The notes under the pieces were generated by a model. The model was not told where the DNA came from. It worked only from the letters and a program-made list of their open reading frames with translations, and ran no database searches. Shown here in pieces: positions 1 to 8,637 of a stretch of 34,983 nt of DNA. The position numbers and the translations under genes were made by a program. Position 1 is the stretch's first letter; every line of letters starts with the position of its first letter. The stretch is from a virus, in IMG/VR virus record IMGVR_UViG_3300042691_032367, positions 1 through 34,983 of that record. The stretch is one strand, 5' to 3'.

Positions 1-1253
1 GTGCAGATTCTTTTAGACTTAACACATCCAACTCAATTACCGGTTTCCAAGATATTAAGAAAGGTATCACTCTTGTAAACACTAATGGAACTACGGGTGT
101 AACAAGTACCGATCATTATTTTTGGGGTACTGCTGCTAATGCAGTTAAGTTGGGAGGTTTTTCTGCATCGGATTTTGTTAGATCCGGAGCAGCAACGTTT
201 TCTACGGGATTATCAGTAGCTGATTCGGGATTGACAATTGGCGATCAGAATGATCTTAGAATATGGGTTGAAGATGGTAACAATGTTTTATTAGAAAATC
301 AACTAGGCGATAATATTACCTTTAGAATTAAAACATCTACTAACACCGATGTTTTGAGAATTTCTTCTACAGGAGTATTTCCTCCTACAGATTCAACATT
401 TAATTTAGGAACTTCTGGTAGTGCTTGGTTACAAGTAACTGCTAATACCTTCAATGGTTCATTAGTAGGAAATGTAACAGGAAATACCACAGGTGTACAC
501 AAAGGAAACGTACTAGCTAGCGATAATTCAGTAGCTTATAATGCAACAACAAAAGTTTATACCGGTAGTTTTACCGGAAATCTAACAGGAAACGTTACAG
601 GTAGTGTTACAGGTACAGCGTCTTCGGCATCTACATTGGGTGGTATTTCTGCTTCAGAGTCCGTTTCTAATAGTACGATTCCAATTAGAACATCTTCGGG
701 TAACATTCTAGCTAATCAATTTGTAGGAACATCTGATAAGACCGACAGATTAAAAATTAATGATGCTGCCTCCGATACAGATCCAAATTATCGTTCAGCC
801 AAAACTACGGCTACAGCCAGTACTATAGCTGCTAGAGACTCGTCCGGAGATATATATGCTGTTAAGTTCAGAGGAACTGCAACAGCAGCAGAATATGGCG
901 ATTTAGCAGAAAAATATCTACCAGATCAAGATTATGAAGTGGGAACAGTTGTATCTGTAGGCGGCGAAAAAGAAATTACAGCATCAAAATTTGGAGACAG
1001 AGCGATAGGTGTTGTTTCAGAGTTTCCTGCATATCTTATGAATAACAATTTATCTGGTGGTGTAGCAGTAGCACTTAAAGGAAGAGTTCCTGTTAAAGTT
1101 GTTGGAGCAGTTAAAAAAGGCGATCGATTGATTGCAGTTGATAATGGAACTGCACAAAAAGCTGCATTTCACTCTCATGCCGATGTGTTTGCTATAGCTT
1201 TAGAAACCAATGATGAAGTACAGCAAAAACTTGTTGAATGTATCGTAATATAA
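1..1253 (+). CDS. Tail-fibre-like structural protein, 5' end outside window
   Basis: The reading frame is open from position 3 with no stop, so this is the C-terminal part of a longer gene. The TTG at 150 is internal and not a real start. The visible protein has two phage-fibre 'LGGxSAS' motifs (near 'LGGFSASDF' and 'LGGISASES') and short Thr-Gly-Asn repeats such as 'LTGNVTGSVTG' encoded around 450-620. The last ~120 residues begin at 'GDLAEKYLPD' and continue through 'GVVSEFPAYLM' and 'ALKGRVPVKVVGAVKKGD'. This resembles the C-terminal chaperone/autocleavage type domain (Peptidase_G2-like) seen in marine phage fibres; whether it is cleaved is not known. It ends 12 bp before the next structural gene. 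The fibre role is well supported by composition, the exact position in the virion is not. Confidence 0.8.
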   Translation, partial: ADSFRLNTSNSITGFQDIKKGITLVNTNGTTGVTSTDHYFWGTAANAVKLGGFSASDFVRSGAATFSTGLSVADSGLTIGDQNDLRIWVEDGNNVLLENQLGDNITFRIKTSTNTDVLRISSTGVFPPTDSTFNLGTSGSAWLQVTANTFNGSLVGNVTGNTTGVHKGNVLASDNSVAYNATTKVYTGSFTGNLTGNVTGSVTGTASSASTLGGISASESVSNSTIPIRTSSGNILANQFVGTSDKTDRLKINDAASDTDPNYRSAKTTATASTIAARDSSGDIYAVKFRGTATAAEYGDLAEKYLPDQDYEVGTVVSVGGEKEITASKFGDRAIGVVSEFPAYLMNNNLSGGVAVALKGRVPVKVVGAVKKGDRLIAVDNGTAQKAAFHSHADVFAIALETNDEVQQKLVECIVI

Positions 1254-1265
1254 GGAAGAATAAAA

Positions 1266-2285
1266 ATGGCATCAGTCGGATCACAAATATCAGCAGCGGA
1301 CTATAACGCTATTAGAAATAAAATCATAGCTGTTATGGGACCAGGTACAACAAATCCTACCACCGGAGTGACTGATTATACATTTGGCTATGGACAACAA
1401 TTAATGAGTTCGGCTGTGTCAGAAGGACAAACGATTACTAGAGCACAGTTTGAAAATTTAAAAAATGACATATTAAATGCTAGACTACACCAAGATGGAA
1501 CAACTCCTACTATTACCACAGTTAACGTTGGCGATGTTGTAAGATATGGAGCCACTCATCCAATAACACAATACGATACATTAACTTCTACAGCTATTAC
1601 TAATAAATTTAATCTAGGAACAGGGTACTTTAGTACAGTAGCAGTTAAAGATAACGTAGGTACAGATCTTGTTATGCCTATTACGAGAACTACTAGCTGG
1701 AGCTCTAGTGTTTCTTGTAACGTTACAGCTACTTTTGCTAGTGCAAATGCAATGCGTTACTTCTTCAATAGCGGCGGCCGAATCAATTTTAATAGTAGCA
1801 GAACAGGCGGTGCTTCAACTTCTCAAAACAACATATGGTCTTCGACTTTAACCTCGGCAGGTACACAGGGGCTAGGTTCAATTAGTAGCGGAAACCAAGG
1901 TGTTAATTTTTACAATCTCACAACGACTGATCAAATTTGGTATTCGATTACATCTTCGGCTCCTTATGCTTCGAATACGTGGAGATTACGAGCTAGATTA
2001 GGAAGTGGGGCAGTGGGTACTTCTACGTTTACGGCAACATCTATTATTTTTACAATTACTTGGACCGACGGATATACAGATCCTGATACAAATGCTGGAA
2101 ACCCGGCACTAACCAATCCACCAGCTGACGTGGTAGATGGAACATTGAATTTAACAGTTACCCAAACTTATGCCGGTAGCACATCTGGAATTAATTTATT
2201 ACCTGTAGTAACACCTCCTGCAGTTCAGCCAGTATGGACAATTACATTGCCTACATATAGTAATACTGCAATCTCTGGTTCATAA
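1266..2285 (+). CDS. Phage structural protein, fibre or baseplate associated
   Basis: The product has 339 residues. ATG at 1266 follows 'ggaagaataaaa', a plausible ribosome site. The N-terminal ~80 residues carry the pattern 'FGYGQQLMSSAV...ITRAQFENLKNDILNARLHQDG', which I recognise from structural proteins of marine T4-like phages. The rest is rich in Ser, Thr, Asn and Gly with no charged core, typical of beta-structured virion proteins, and contains 'IIFTITWTDGYTDPD'. No signal peptide or membrane segment is seen. It lies directly after the tail fibre gene, so both are probably late virion genes of one transcript. The specific role (fibre, fibre adaptor or decoration protein) cannot be settled. 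Confidence 0.7.
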   Translation: MASVGSQISAADYNAIRNKIIAVMGPGTTNPTTGVTDYTFGYGQQLMSSAVSEGQTITRAQFENLKNDILNARLHQDGTTPTITTVNVGDVVRYGATHPITQYDTLTSTAITNKFNLGTGYFSTVAVKDNVGTDLVMPITRTTSWSSSVSCNVTATFASANAMRYFFNSGGRINFNSSRTGGASTSQNNIWSSTLTSAGTQGLGSISSGNQGVNFYNLTTTDQIWYSITSSAPYASNTWRLRARLGSGAVGTSTFTATSIIFTITWTDGYTDPDTNAGNPALTNPPADVVDGTLNLTVTQTYAGSTSGINLLPVVTPPAVQPVWTITLPTYSNTAISGS

Positions 2286-2290
2286 TCTCA

Positions 2291-2342
2291 TATCCCTAAT
2301 TTAAGTAGCACTAAATAATATGCTACTTTAATTAAGGGGATA
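2291..2342 (+). terminator. Long imperfect inverted repeat between structural and glycosyltransferase blocks
   Basis: Bases 2298-2310 pair with 2321-2333 over 13 positions with one mismatch (core AAGTAGCA/TGCTACTT) around a 10-base loop. An outer arm TATCCC (2291-2296) pairs with GGGATA (2337-2342). The hairpin could end the structural transcript, although it is followed by mixed A/T rather than a clean U-tract. Because the outer arm covers the 'AAGGGG' ribosome site of the gene at 2346, it could instead control translation of that gene. Confidence 0.5.
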
Positions 2343-2345
2343 TAA

Positions 2346-2696
2346 ATGGATGAACGTCTTCGAAAAGCCTTAGATTTTTCCAATTTTAGGCATACTTTTT
2401 CAATTCAAAGAAAAATTTTAAAAGAAAAAAACGAAGCCCGCCTGACCTACGGCCATGCCGGTGGTATATTTAAAATTGATATGTCGCTGATCACTTTTGT
2501 TGATATGCTTATTAACAATGGTCGGAAAAACGATGTACCTTTATTAGACTCGAATGACAATCCTATTTTAATTAATGATTTAGAAGAATTTAAAAACGAA
2601 ATATTAGATAGATATTTTACTTCTACTTTAGAGTATTATAAAGAATACGAAAAAGTAAAAAAGACAAGGTCATTAGAAAAACTGTTAGAACTATGA
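2346..2696 (+). CDS. Conserved marine-myovirus hypothetical protein, 116 aa
   Basis: ATG at 2346 sits six bases after an 'AAGGGG' ribosome site. The protein starts 'MDERLRKALDFSNFR' and is mainly helical and charged, ending in a Lys/Glu-rich helix. The motif 'GGIFKIDMSLITFVDMLI' and the segment 'LLDSNDNPILINDLEEF' match my memory of a small protein found near structural genes in marine T4-like phages, but no function is known to me. Its stop overlaps the next start as ATGA (2693-2696), so translation is probably coupled. No catalytic motif, signal peptide or membrane segment is visible. Confidence 0.7.
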   Translation: MDERLRKALDFSNFRHTFSIQRKILKEKNEARLTYGHAGGIFKIDMSLITFVDMLINNGRKNDVPLLDSNDNPILINDLEEFKNEILDRYFTSTLEYYKEYEKVKKTRSLEKLLEL

Positions 2697-3553
2697 AAAA
2701 AGGAGTAATAGTTTTTGCACATAATAGCCCTTTTATAGATTATGGATTGTTAGCAATTATATCTGGGGGGTTAGCTAAGAAAAATCTCGGAGTACCAGTG
2801 TCCTTAGTAACAGACACTGGCACATTGGCGTGGTTGAACTCTTCTGGGATGGAAAAAAAGTTAAGCGATGTTTTTGAAAATATTATAGAAGTCGAATATC
2901 CGTATACAGAAAATAAAAGAAAATTGCACGATGGATTTTATCATCAAACGGTTCCTTTTATAAATTCCAATAGATGTGATGCTTATTCATTATCGCCGTA
3001 TGATAATACTTTATTAATAGACAGTGATTTTTTAATTTTCACTGATAGATTGAACGAGTATTGGAATGTTGAATCTAATGTTATGATCGGAAGTTATATT
3101 AATGATATTTTAGATGATCGTCCGGGATATTTAGATAAGAGAATTTCGGAATCGAGTATTCCCTTATTATGGGCAACTACAGTGATGTTTAAAAAAAATA
3201 AAGAAAGCGAATTTTTCTTTAAACTAGTAGAATTTATAAAAGTAAATTACGTTTATTTTGCTGATCTTTTTAGATTCAACCCATTACAATTTAGAAATGA
3301 TATTGCATTCAGTATAGCTAAACATATACTCAGTGGATACGAAGTTGAAAATATTTATAATCTTCCCTGTTTAACGTCTACCCTTGATAAAGATGTTATA
3401 TTAGAAATTGATAAAAATGGTAAGATGATAATTTTAATGAATCCTAATGATGACGGAAATTACAAGGCTGCGAAAATTATAAACACTGATATTCATGTGA
3501 TGAACAAGCAAAGTATTATTAGAAATAAAGATGTCCTAATGGAATTAATATGA
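2693..3553 (+). CDS. GT-A-like glycosyltransferase, copy 1 of a sibling pair
   Basis: The protein has 286 residues. After an N-terminal 'MKKGVIVFAHNS' strand it has 'YDNTLLIDSDFLIF' near residue 110, the metal-binding DxD-type motif ('DSD') of GT-A nucleotide-sugar transferases. It then has a long C-terminal helical part and a late histidine in 'TDIHVMNKQS', where GT8-type enzymes often supply a metal ligand. The next gene is a divergent sibling with the same order of motifs (see 3550-4395). Start and stop overlap both neighbours by ATGA. Sugar donor and acceptor cannot be predicted. The glycosyltransferase class is inferred from motif and layout only. Confidence 0.65.
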   Translation: MKKGVIVFAHNSPFIDYGLLAIISGGLAKKNLGVPVSLVTDTGTLAWLNSSGMEKKLSDVFENIIEVEYPYTENKRKLHDGFYHQTVPFINSNRCDAYSLSPYDNTLLIDSDFLIFTDRLNEYWNVESNVMIGSYINDILDDRPGYLDKRISESSIPLLWATTVMFKKNKESEFFFKLVEFIKVNYVYFADLFRFNPLQFRNDIAFSIAKHILSGYEVENIYNLPCLTSTLDKDVILEIDKNGKMIILMNPNDDGNYKAAKIINTDIHVMNKQSIIRNKDVLMELI

Positions 3554-4395
3554 AATTTGGTTATTTAATATTCGCCTCTAACGAAAATATAGATTATCTT
3601 AGAATGGCCTATTGCTTGGCTATGAGTATTAAAAATACTCAGAAAGAAGGATACGACCAAGTAGCATTAGTTATAGATGATAAGTCAAAAGTTGATACTC
3701 TTAGTTCTCCTTGGGTCTTTGATAATATCATTGAATGGAATCAAAAGAAGGGTTGGGACGGAAGATCTTGGATGGACGAATTAACTCCTTTTGATTATAC
3801 AGTATGTTTAGATGCCGATATGCTGTTCATGAGAGATTACAGTCATTGGATAGATTATTTTGTTGATAACAACACAGAACTCTTTATAACAAATAAGAGT
3901 TATACTTTTAGAAATGACATTGTCACAGACAATTTTTATAGAAAAACTTTCGAAAAGAACGACCTTCCGAATTTGTACAGCTTTTACACTTTTTTTAAGA
4001 AAGATTCTCAATTATCAAAAGAATTCTTTTCTTTAGGAAGATTCATTATTGAGAATCCTGTTGAATTTTCAAATCTATTTTTAAGTAAACACGTACCAAA
4101 AGTTTTAGGAACTGATGAAGCGTTTGCCTTGAGTGCAAAAATATTAGATATTTCAGATGATATTAGTTACGATTTAAGTTTTCCTTGTGTAACACATTTA
4201 AAACCTAGAATACAAGATTGGTCGTTCTCGTCTGATAAAGTTACAGATCATGTAGGGTTTTATTTAAACGATCAAGGAAATTTAAAAATTGGTAATTTCC
4301 AACAAACAAACATAATTCATTATGTTGAAAAAGATTTAATCACTAACGAGTACGTGAGTTTATTAGAGGATATTTTATGGTCGAAGAAACAATAA
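3550..4395 (+). CDS. GT-A-like glycosyltransferase, copy 2 of a sibling pair
   Basis: The protein has 281 residues and parallels the preceding gene: N-terminal strand 'MKFGYLIFASNENIDYLRMAY', a DxD motif in 'FDYTVCLDADMLFMRDYSHW', the segment 'YTFFKKDSQLSKEFFSLGRF' aligning with 'VMFKKNKESEFFFKLVEF', and a C-terminal 'NIIHYVEKD'. The pair probably arose by duplication and has diverged strongly. The start overlaps the previous stop (ATGA at 3550) and the 3' end overlaps the next gene by 19 bases. It is likely a cytoplasmic transferase acting in the same pathway as its sibling. Donor and acceptor are unknown. Confidence 0.65.
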   Translation: MKFGYLIFASNENIDYLRMAYCLAMSIKNTQKEGYDQVALVIDDKSKVDTLSSPWVFDNIIEWNQKKGWDGRSWMDELTPFDYTVCLDADMLFMRDYSHWIDYFVDNNTELFITNKSYTFRNDIVTDNFYRKTFEKNDLPNLYSFYTFFKKDSQLSKEFFSLGRFIIENPVEFSNLFLSKHVPKVLGTDEAFALSAKILDISDDISYDLSFPCVTHLKPRIQDWSFSSDKVTDHVGFYLNDQGNLKIGNFQQTNIIHYVEKDLITNEYVSLLEDILWSKKQ

Positions 4396-4973
4396 TCGAA
4401 GATTATTTTGATTTAAAAATTGATATACCTGTAATAAAATACTATGTTCGATTTGACAGAGATTCCGGAAGAGTCACAGAAGTTTTTCCTAGTCATAATA
4501 ATATAGAAGAAAAAAGTTGTCTAGCAGTTGATTCTGATTTAGCTGTTGATCTGTTGACCGGAATTAAACCACTAACATCGGTTAGAGTAGATATTAGTCA
4601 ACCGCCATTTAAAATTGTAGAACACTCAAATCAAGATTTTGTTTTAAGTAAAATTGATAATGTTCTACATAGAGTGATTGAAAAAAAATGGTCGAAAATA
4701 TCTAGACCAGATGTTCAAATAATTTATAATAGAAAAGAAGAAGAGCTTATTTTTAAAATAAATCCCTCTATAAAAGAAATGTCGTGGCCGGGTGAAAAAG
4801 AAATGATATTTTTGATTACAGGATATAATGATCCTAATAATTTAAAAGAGATGATCAAGTTTTCTATAGATGAATTATCGGCCTATCCTCAGAAATTTAA
4901 ACTTAAATTGCGAAGTAAATTTAGTATTTTTACCAGACGATTATTTTCTAATTACACTTTGGAAATTAAATGA
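4377..4973 (+). CDS. Hypothetical protein, 198 aa
   Basis: ATG at 4377 follows 'agagga' with six bases of spacing, a strong ribosome site inside the end of the previous gene. The protein has no motif I recognise. It looks beta-rich in the first half ('VIKYYVRFDRDSGRVTEVFP', 'TSVRVDISQPPFKIVEH') and has a basic C-terminus ('KFKLKLRSKFSIFTRR'). No cysteine cluster, signal peptide or membrane segment is seen. It ends in an ATGA overlap with the next glycosyltransferase-like gene, so it is made with the same block. The alternating polar strands could suit a small binding or chaperone protein, but no function is claimed. Confidence 0.6.
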   Translation: MVEETIIEDYFDLKIDIPVIKYYVRFDRDSGRVTEVFPSHNNIEEKSCLAVDSDLAVDLLTGIKPLTSVRVDISQPPFKIVEHSNQDFVLSKIDNVLHRVIEKKWSKISRPDVQIIYNRKEEELIFKINPSIKEMSWPGEKEMIFLITGYNDPNNLKEMIKFSIDELSAYPQKFKLKLRSKFSIFTRRLFSNYTLEIK

Positions 4974-5884
4974 AAGTTATTGAATTTGATGTAGTTTTTC
5001 TTAGCTACGATGAACCCAATGCAGATTTGCATTATGCAGACTTATGCAATAAAGTGCCCTGGGCTAAAAGAGTTCACGGAGTTAAAGGCAGCGATCACGC
5101 ACATAAAGCAGCAGCCGAAAAATCAGAAACCGAATGGTTCGTTACTGTTGATGCAGACAATATTGTAGATACTAGATTTTTTAATATTGATCTTGATATG
5201 AAAGATCCTAAGATACAAGTCTACGGCTGGTGCGGCCGCAACGTGATTAATGGACTTCGTTACGGTAACGGCGGATTAAAAATTTGGAAGAAAGATTTTG
5301 TTCTCAATATGCGCACACATGAAAACAGTGACAGTGATCGAGGACAGGTTGATTTTTGTTGGGAAGACGGATATAAAAATTTTCCTTTGAGTTTTAGTGA
5401 TAGTATCATAACAGGTAGTCCTTTTCAGGCCTGGAGAGCTGGTTTCCGAGAAGGAGTTAAAATGACCCTTCTAGACGGTGTAAAAGTTCCTCCGCAGGAA
5501 ATACAAGAGAGAATATGGTGGCATAATATTCATAGGCTTCGTATGTGGTCAACAGTTGGCGCCCATGAAGATAATGGTTTGTTTGCTGTTATGGGATCTA
5601 GACTAGGAACCTGGATGACTAATTGTACTGATTGGAATTATGTAGATGTTCGAGATTTTGAAATTTTACGTAATATTTACAACGAAAACGTAAAACGTTA
5701 TGAAACAGATTTTAACGGATTGATAGAAGCTACAAAGGATCTTGGAGATAAGATTAAAGTGCAATTAGGTTTGCATTGGCCTTATTTAGATCCCGATCAA
5801 AGCAAATATACATTAGATTTATATAATGAAACTATGAATCTAAATGACACTTATTTTAGAATGCCTGTCCCTGCAAATGTATGA
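4970..5884 (+). CDS. Marine-phage glycosyltransferase-like protein ('SYDEPNA' family)
   Basis: The protein has 304 residues. Near the N-terminus it has 'VVFLSYDEPNADLHYADLC', then 'AKRVHGVKGSDHAHKAA', then 'WFVTVDADNIVD' with a DxD motif near residue 61. This order is that of GT-A-like proteins common in marine phages. A later 'PFQAWRAGFREGVKM' segment recurs in the next gene ('PFNTWKSAFRECVKL'), so the two share the whole catalytic module. The start overlaps the previous stop by ATGA and the stop overlaps the next start by 8 bases. Acceptor is unknown; a virion or host-surface glycan is a guess from its position after tail-fibre genes. Confidence 0.65.
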   Translation: MKVIEFDVVFLSYDEPNADLHYADLCNKVPWAKRVHGVKGSDHAHKAAAEKSETEWFVTVDADNIVDTRFFNIDLDMKDPKIQVYGWCGRNVINGLRYGNGGLKIWKKDFVLNMRTHENSDSDRGQVDFCWEDGYKNFPLSFSDSIITGSPFQAWRAGFREGVKMTLLDGVKVPPQEIQERIWWHNIHRLRMWSTVGAHEDNGLFAVMGSRLGTWMTNCTDWNYVDVRDFEILRNIYNENVKRYETDFNGLIEATKDLGDKIKVQLGLHWPYLDPDQSKYTLDLYNETMNLNDTYFRMPVPANV

Positions 5885-7217
5885 TATTTTTTACGTTTCT
5901 CGAGACGAAGGTTTTGAGGATAATTGGAAAAAAATTAAATCCAAATATCCTATTGCGCAACGACTGTCTAACATTGAGACTTATGATAGCATTCGATCTC
6001 GAGCATTTACAAAAATGTTCTGGGTCATATGGGACGATTTAGAAATCGGCAATGCTGTTGATTTATTAGAATATAAAGCTACCAAATGGGACGACAAATA
6101 TGTTCACGTTTTTAAAAATGGAGAACATCATGATGGCATCTGTTTATTTCCTAAATCAGAGAATATTTCTCAAAGAGAATTTGATTATAGATTTTTCAAC
6201 AATAAAAAAGAAATAGACATTGTCGCCAGTCTTCCTAGAAGATATAAAATTTATAGTCCGTCTACATTCGAAGAGTATCAAACAATTCGAGACGATATTT
6301 TTTGGTTAAAATGGCCAGAAATCGAAGTCATTAATGACAGTGTGTTAGATTTATATTTTAGTCATCACAATGTCTATGATCGAAAAGAAAATCATATTTT
6401 TAAAAACTCTTGTAATAATACTCTTTCTTATATTAACGGACTGATTCTGTGTAGCAAATACAAACCTTTATCTAAGAGAGAGTTCAATTTAAGATATGCA
6501 GTAGATAAAAAAGAATATGATATCGTAGCTACAAAAAGTTCAGACTATGATATTGTGTTTATAAGTTACGATGAGCCAAATGCCGAAGAGAATTATAAAA
6601 AGTTAATAAAAAAATTCCCTAATGTTAAACGGATTCATGGAGTAAAAGGAATCCATCAAGCACATATCAAAGCTGCTGAATCGGCTACAACTTTTATGTT
6701 TTGGGTTGTTGACGGCGATGCAGTCATAGAGGAAGATTTTAATTTTGACTTTAGAGTTTCTAGATGGGAAAAAGACATAGTTCACGTTTGGCGTAGTAAA
6801 AATCCTATCAATGATTTAGTCTATGGATATGGTGGAGTAAAATTACTGCCTCGAGATCTTACAAAAAATATGGATGTAACGAAACCAGATATGACTACAT
6901 CAATTAGCAGTCAATTTAAAGCTATGGAAGCTATTTCTAATATCACTGCTTTTAATACCGATCCGTTTAATACATGGAAATCTGCTTTTAGAGAATGTGT
7001 AAAATTAGCAAGTCGAACTATCGATAGACAATTCGAAGAAGAAACTGCAAATCGTTTAGAAACATGGTGTACTGAAGGAAAAGATAAAAAGTTTGGTGAG
7101 TATGCTATAAAGGGAGCATTAGAAGGAAAAAAGTTTGGTGAAGAGCACAAAAATAATCCTTTGATGCTTGCAAAAATTAACGACTTTGATTGGCTCAGGC
7201 AGCAGTATGGAATATAA
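5877..7217 (+). CDS. Three-module glycosyltransferase-like protein
   Basis: I chose ATG at 5877, which overlaps the previous stop by 8 bases and gives 446 residues beginning 'MYDIFYVSRDEG', the natural module start. Module 1 (about 1-118) and module 2 (about 121-220) are short and end in matching linkers ('REFDYRFFNNKKEIDIVA' and 'REFNLRYAVDKKEYDIVA'). Module 3 (from ~223) is the complete version, with 'YDIVFISYDEPNAEENY', 'VKRIHGVKGIHQAH' and the DxD motif 'VVDGDAVI' near 279-281. In module 1 the motif position reads 'VIWDDLEI', so only module 3 looks catalytically complete. The first two may bind substrate or be decaying copies. Family knowledge is from recall of marine phage proteins. Confidence 0.6.
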   Translation: MYDIFYVSRDEGFEDNWKKIKSKYPIAQRLSNIETYDSIRSRAFTKMFWVIWDDLEIGNAVDLLEYKATKWDDKYVHVFKNGEHHDGICLFPKSENISQREFDYRFFNNKKEIDIVASLPRRYKIYSPSTFEEYQTIRDDIFWLKWPEIEVINDSVLDLYFSHHNVYDRKENHIFKNSCNNTLSYINGLILCSKYKPLSKREFNLRYAVDKKEYDIVATKSSDYDIVFISYDEPNAEENYKKLIKKFPNVKRIHGVKGIHQAHIKAAESATTFMFWVVDGDAVIEEDFNFDFRVSRWEKDIVHVWRSKNPINDLVYGYGGVKLLPRDLTKNMDVTKPDMTTSISSQFKAMEAISNITAFNTDPFNTWKSAFRECVKLASRTIDRQFEEETANRLETWCTEGKDKKFGEYAIKGALEGKKFGEEHKNNPLMLAKINDFDWLRQQYGI

Positions 7218-8637
7218 TAGAAATATTAAAGGCAATGAATTAAGGAAGATTGATGGAAAATATCAATCAAGGTATCTTCTTGATGCAGAATATGTACATC
7301 AAGAATTGAACAAAATTAGTAATAGTTTTTGTTTAGCCAAATGGTTTAATGTTAGTATACATATTCCCACAGGACGCACTCACAGTTGTTATCATCCTAG
7401 AAGTCACGCTATTCCTCTTGAAGAGATTAAAATTGATGTAAGTGCATTACATAATACAAAATATAAAAAAGGCCAACGACAATTAATGTTAAGTGGCACT
7501 AGACCTAAAGAATGCGAATTTTGTTGGCAAATAGAGGACAGCGGCTCTCAACTCAGTGATCGAGCATATAGAAGTAAAGATGTTTGGGAACCCGGCCTCG
7601 TCGACGAAGCATTAATCGTCGGCACAGAAGGAAATGCAAATCCTAGATATGTTGAGGTAAATTTTAATCAGGCCTGTAATTTTAAATGTAGTTATTGCAG
7701 TGCTCATTTAAGTACTGCATGGTTTGACGAAGTTAAAAAGCACGGCCCTTATAAATTATCTGATAGAATCCATAACGATATAAGATGGATTGAAAATGAA
7801 ATGCCCATCAATAATGGTCCTGATAATCCTTACCTTTTGGCTTTTTGGGAGTGGTTACCTAAAATTTATCCTACTCTACAAACATTTCGAATGACCGGCG
7901 GCGAGCCTTTGATGGATAAAAATACTTTTAGAATGTTTGATTACGTAAAAAATAATCCTAAAAAAGATTTACATCTAAGTATTACCAGTAACTGTTGCCC
8001 TCCGGGTAACCAGTGGTCGAAATTTATGAGTAGTCTTAAAGAAATTACTGATGCCGATGCCATTGATCATTTTATGTTATTCTGTAGTTTAGACAGTTGG
8101 GGAAAACAGGCCGAATACATACGTAATGGAATGAATTTTGATCTACTTTATAAAAATGTATGCGATTATTTACAAAATGCAGATAAGCACAGTCTTACAT
8201 TTATAATTACTTTTAATGCTTTGAGCTATACAGGTTTTTATAATTATATTGAAAATATTTTAAGTTTAAGAAAACAATACAACACTAATCGTCAATTAGT
8301 GTGGTTCGATGTCCCCCAACTTATAGATCCTGATTTTTTAAATCCTAAATTGATTCCTGAATTGGTTACAGAGTTAGAACGTACAATAGAGTTTATGAAA
8401 AATAATCCGGAAACTAGATGGAATGAATTTAAAGGATTCAGTGATTTTGAAATCAGCAAAGTCCAAAGATTAATTGACTGGATAAAGTCGGATACAGGAT
8501 TTAATAAAAATTTAGCAATGGAAAATTTTTATATGTTCTTTAGTCAACACGATGAACGTAGAAATACAGATTTTTTAGAAACATTTCCAGAATTAGAAAA
8601 ATTTTATAACGAATGCAAAGGAATTAACAGTGTCTAA
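7207..8637 (+). CDS. Radical SAM protein with N-terminal twitch-like region, copy 1
   Basis: The likely start is ATG 7207, overlapping the previous stop by 11 bases; the upstream TTG at 7168 would add 13 residues of the previous gene's frame. The protein has 476 residues. Cysteines at about 42, 61, 103 and 106 ('FCLAKW', 'HSCYHPR', 'CEFCW') form an N-terminal twitch-like region that could hold an auxiliary Fe-S cluster. The radical SAM motif follows at about 157-164 ('CNFKCSYC', CxxxCxxC), then 'FRMTGGEPL' for SAM binding. This order, auxiliary domain before the barrel, fits the twitch-domain radical SAM proteins seen in marine phages. Radical SAM twitch/SPASM enzymes often modify peptides or sugars; the substrate here is unknown. 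Confidence 0.8.
   Translation: MEYNRNIKGNELRKIDGKYQSRYLLDAEYVHQELNKISNSFCLAKWFNVSIHIPTGRTHSCYHPRSHAIPLEEIKIDVSALHNTKYKKGQRQLMLSGTRPKECEFCWQIEDSGSQLSDRAYRSKDVWEPGLVDEALIVGTEGNANPRYVEVNFNQACNFKCSYCSAHLSTAWFDEVKKHGPYKLSDRIHNDIRWIENEMPINNGPDNPYLLAFWEWLPKIYPTLQTFRMTGGEPLMDKNTFRMFDYVKNNPKKDLHLSITSNCCPPGNQWSKFMSSLKEITDADAIDHFMLFCSLDSWGKQAEYIRNGMNFDLLYKNVCDYLQNADKHSLTFIITFNALSYTGFYNYIENILSLRKQYNTNRQLVWFDVPQLIDPDFLNPKLIPELVTELERTIEFMKNNPETRWNEFKGFSDFEISKVQRLIDWIKSDTGFNKNLAMENFYMFFSQHDERRNTDFLETFPELEKFYNECKGINSV

Noticed and set aside
150-180. Start codon of the first gene at TTG 150
   Set aside because: The frame is open back to position 3 and the upstream residues continue the fibre sequence, so 150 is internal and the gene starts before the window.
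2339-2348. TATAAATG as a late promoter
   Set aside because: It overlaps the ATG at 2346 and would give a transcript starting inside the gene; it also differs from the consensus in the last base.
7168-7206. Start of the first radical SAM gene at TTG 7168
   Set aside because: It would add residues encoded by the other frame of the previous gene; ATG 7207 sits at the normal stop/start overlap used throughout the block.
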